A program made the position numbers and the translations under genes. The notes below the pieces were generated by a model. It had not been told where the DNA came from. It did no database searches and saw nothing but the letters and a program-made list of their open reading frames with translations. From positions 2,466,501 through 2,530,500 of the forward strand of contig OX439047.1 of NCBI GenBank assembly GCA_949317995.1: a stretch of 64,000 bases of DNA, in the 5' to 3' direction. Source of the DNA: Acholoe squamosa. Its lineage: Eukaryota > Annelida > Polychaeta > Phyllodocida > Polynoidae. Positions 62,527 to 64,000 of this stretch are shown here, in pieces; positions within the stretch are counted from its first letter, which is position 1; the number at the start of each line of letters is the position of its first letter.

Positions 62527-64000
62527 AAACATTTTGGCACAAAAGAAAGCCAGTTTGAACATTCCAAAAACAGTGGCACAAAAGAAAGCCACAAATACTC
62601 TGTTCGAGATCAAAATAAAAAACATGAACCTTACACTGATTTGTCTATCCCTTATTATGGTACCAAACGAACCAAAAAAATGAACCATAGTCATATGAAA
62701 CGAAAAAGAAACAAAGAGACAGTCAAAAATAAAACCTCAAATCAGGATCAGAAAAACGGGGGACCCGGTTTAGGGCAGACCTCCGTAGTAAATCTACCCA
62801 GTAGAGTTCTGAAAAAAGCTGAACAATCCTTGTTGGAAAAAGGCCTAAATTTCTGTCCTACACAGACTAGAATCAATGAGGGGTCCCTGAAACAAGAATT
62901 GGATAGGTTTCATTGGAATCTTAGAATAAAACAATTCTTTGGCAAGGATAGTGACATAAGAGAGGGGACAGTATATAGCACCCCCACCCAGGCACCAGGT
63001 GCCAATATGGGAACGTTCCTACCCTTTGAGGATGGTAAACTCCTCAAAAACCTCAAAGAGACTTCATCCTGGGTGCCCCCCCAAGGCTCCCAAAATCTTG
63101 AGGTCTTCATAGCCATGAATGAAATCTAACTGTCTAGTACTAACAATAACAATAGGAGGATCATTCAGAATCTCACTAAAGAGAAGAGGCAAGCTCTAAA
63201 AGAACTAACAAGGGATAAGGTTCTGGTCATTAAGCCAGCAGATAAAGGGGGAGCCACAATGGTCCAGGACACTTTGATGTACATACAAGAAGCCATGAGA
63301 CAACTAGGTGACACAAATGTATATTAACCCCTAGAAAGAGACCCTACTGGAGAATTCTACTAAGAGGTTGAAAATAAAATAGAAGACACGGTCACGGAGG
63401 AAGAAATCACAAACAAAATGGCTGGGGGTCTTAAAACAAAAAAAAAACTCAGCTCCATCAATCTACTTCCTTCCGAAGATACACAAGGGGACACACCCGC
63501 CCCCTGGCAGACCTGTGGTCTCAGCCAATAACTGTGGCACTGAAAAAATATCTGCCTTTTTGGACAATTTTTTGAAACCACTGGTACCAGGGATAAAATC
63601 ACATGTGAAAGACACTAATGATTTTATCCAGAAAATTGAAGCACTGGGGACCCTACCCAAGGGGGGCATTATAGGCTCCCTGGATGTGACTGCACTATAC
63701 ACCAATATCCCGAATGACGAGGGACTAAGGTGCATCCTCAAGAGACTGACGGACTACAGAGGGAATAATGTTAAACCCTCAAACCAGTCCCTAGTGGATC
63801 TAGCAGAGCTAGTCCTAAAAAGGAATAACATCGAATTCAATGGGAAACATTTCCACCAAATCAGTGGAATGGCAATGTGCACTAGACTGGCGCCTTCATA
63901 CGCCAATTTATTCATGGAAAAAATAGAGGAGGAGATCCTAGAATCCATACATCTAAAACCAACATTATGGTTGAGATTTATTGATGATATATTCTTCATC
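62479..64000 (+). pseudogene. Penelope-like element 2 ORF2, reverse transcriptase (decayed, runs off the window)
   Basis: The first frame (to 63129) has SVVNLPSRVLKKAEQSLLEK, matching the region before the RT core of element 1 (VVNLSSHQLTEGEYSLLQK). After stops, other frames give IKPADKGGATMV, SLDVTALYTNIP, QISGMAMCTRLAPSYAN and FIDDIFFI at the very end of the window. The GIY-YIG part would lie beyond 64000. Several stops and frame changes make it inactive. Confidence 0.8.

Overview
The window is eukaryotic, animal genomic DNA, most likely a chordate-type invertebrate such as amphioxus (Branchiostoma). The reasons are multi-exon genes with GT/AG junctions, a Death-domain exon, an adhesion-type GPCR, and above all intronic minisatellites whose units contain copies of exon-intron junctions. 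I recall that pattern being reported for amphioxus introns; the species is an inference. More than half of the window is repeats and mobile elements.

Layout. (1) 1-16240: a plus-strand gene for a pancreatic-type (alpha/beta hydrolase) lipase, with exons near 841, 1446, 2482, 3320, 4180 and 16020. Most of its introns hold tandem arrays. Several arrays multiply the splice donor or acceptor next to them, and the last intron holds a roughly 9.2 kb minisatellite. (2) 16445-17410: a convergent minus-strand adhesion-GPCR gene fragment (TM4, TM5-TM6). It shares a minisatellite unit with the lipase gene in inverted orientation. (3) 17614-37153 and 40835-56874: two copies of a very large (about 16 kb) env-bearing Ty3/gypsy-class LTR element, both on the minus strand (gag, protease-RT-RNase H-integrase, envelope-like gene). 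Both copies are broken by frameshifts and stops. (4) 29517-35376: a Penelope-like element with an intact RT/GIY-YIG ORF, inserted in the gag region of LTR-element copy 1. (5) 37154-40834: a decayed adintovirus/Polinton-like virion-gene block (penton-like protein, major capsid protein, adenain-like protease) lying exactly between the two LTR elements. (6) 56963-57259: last exon of a Death-domain gene. (7) 57347-58984: a non-autonomous DNA transposon. (8) 59480-64000: the 5' part of a second, decayed Penelope-like element.

The most novel signal is a small opposite-strand gene carried by both LTR-element copies between env and the 3' LTR. It has a TATA box, an initiator, a short 5' UTR and an intronless 157-codon ORF. 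About 46 nt past the stop comes a perfect histone-type 3' stem-loop (GGCCCT-TTTC-AGGGCC), followed by a purine-rich element resembling a U7 snRNP target. This has the architecture of a replication-dependent histone gene, but the protein is not a histone. It looks like an antisense accessory gene whose mRNA may be processed in S phase without polyadenylation.
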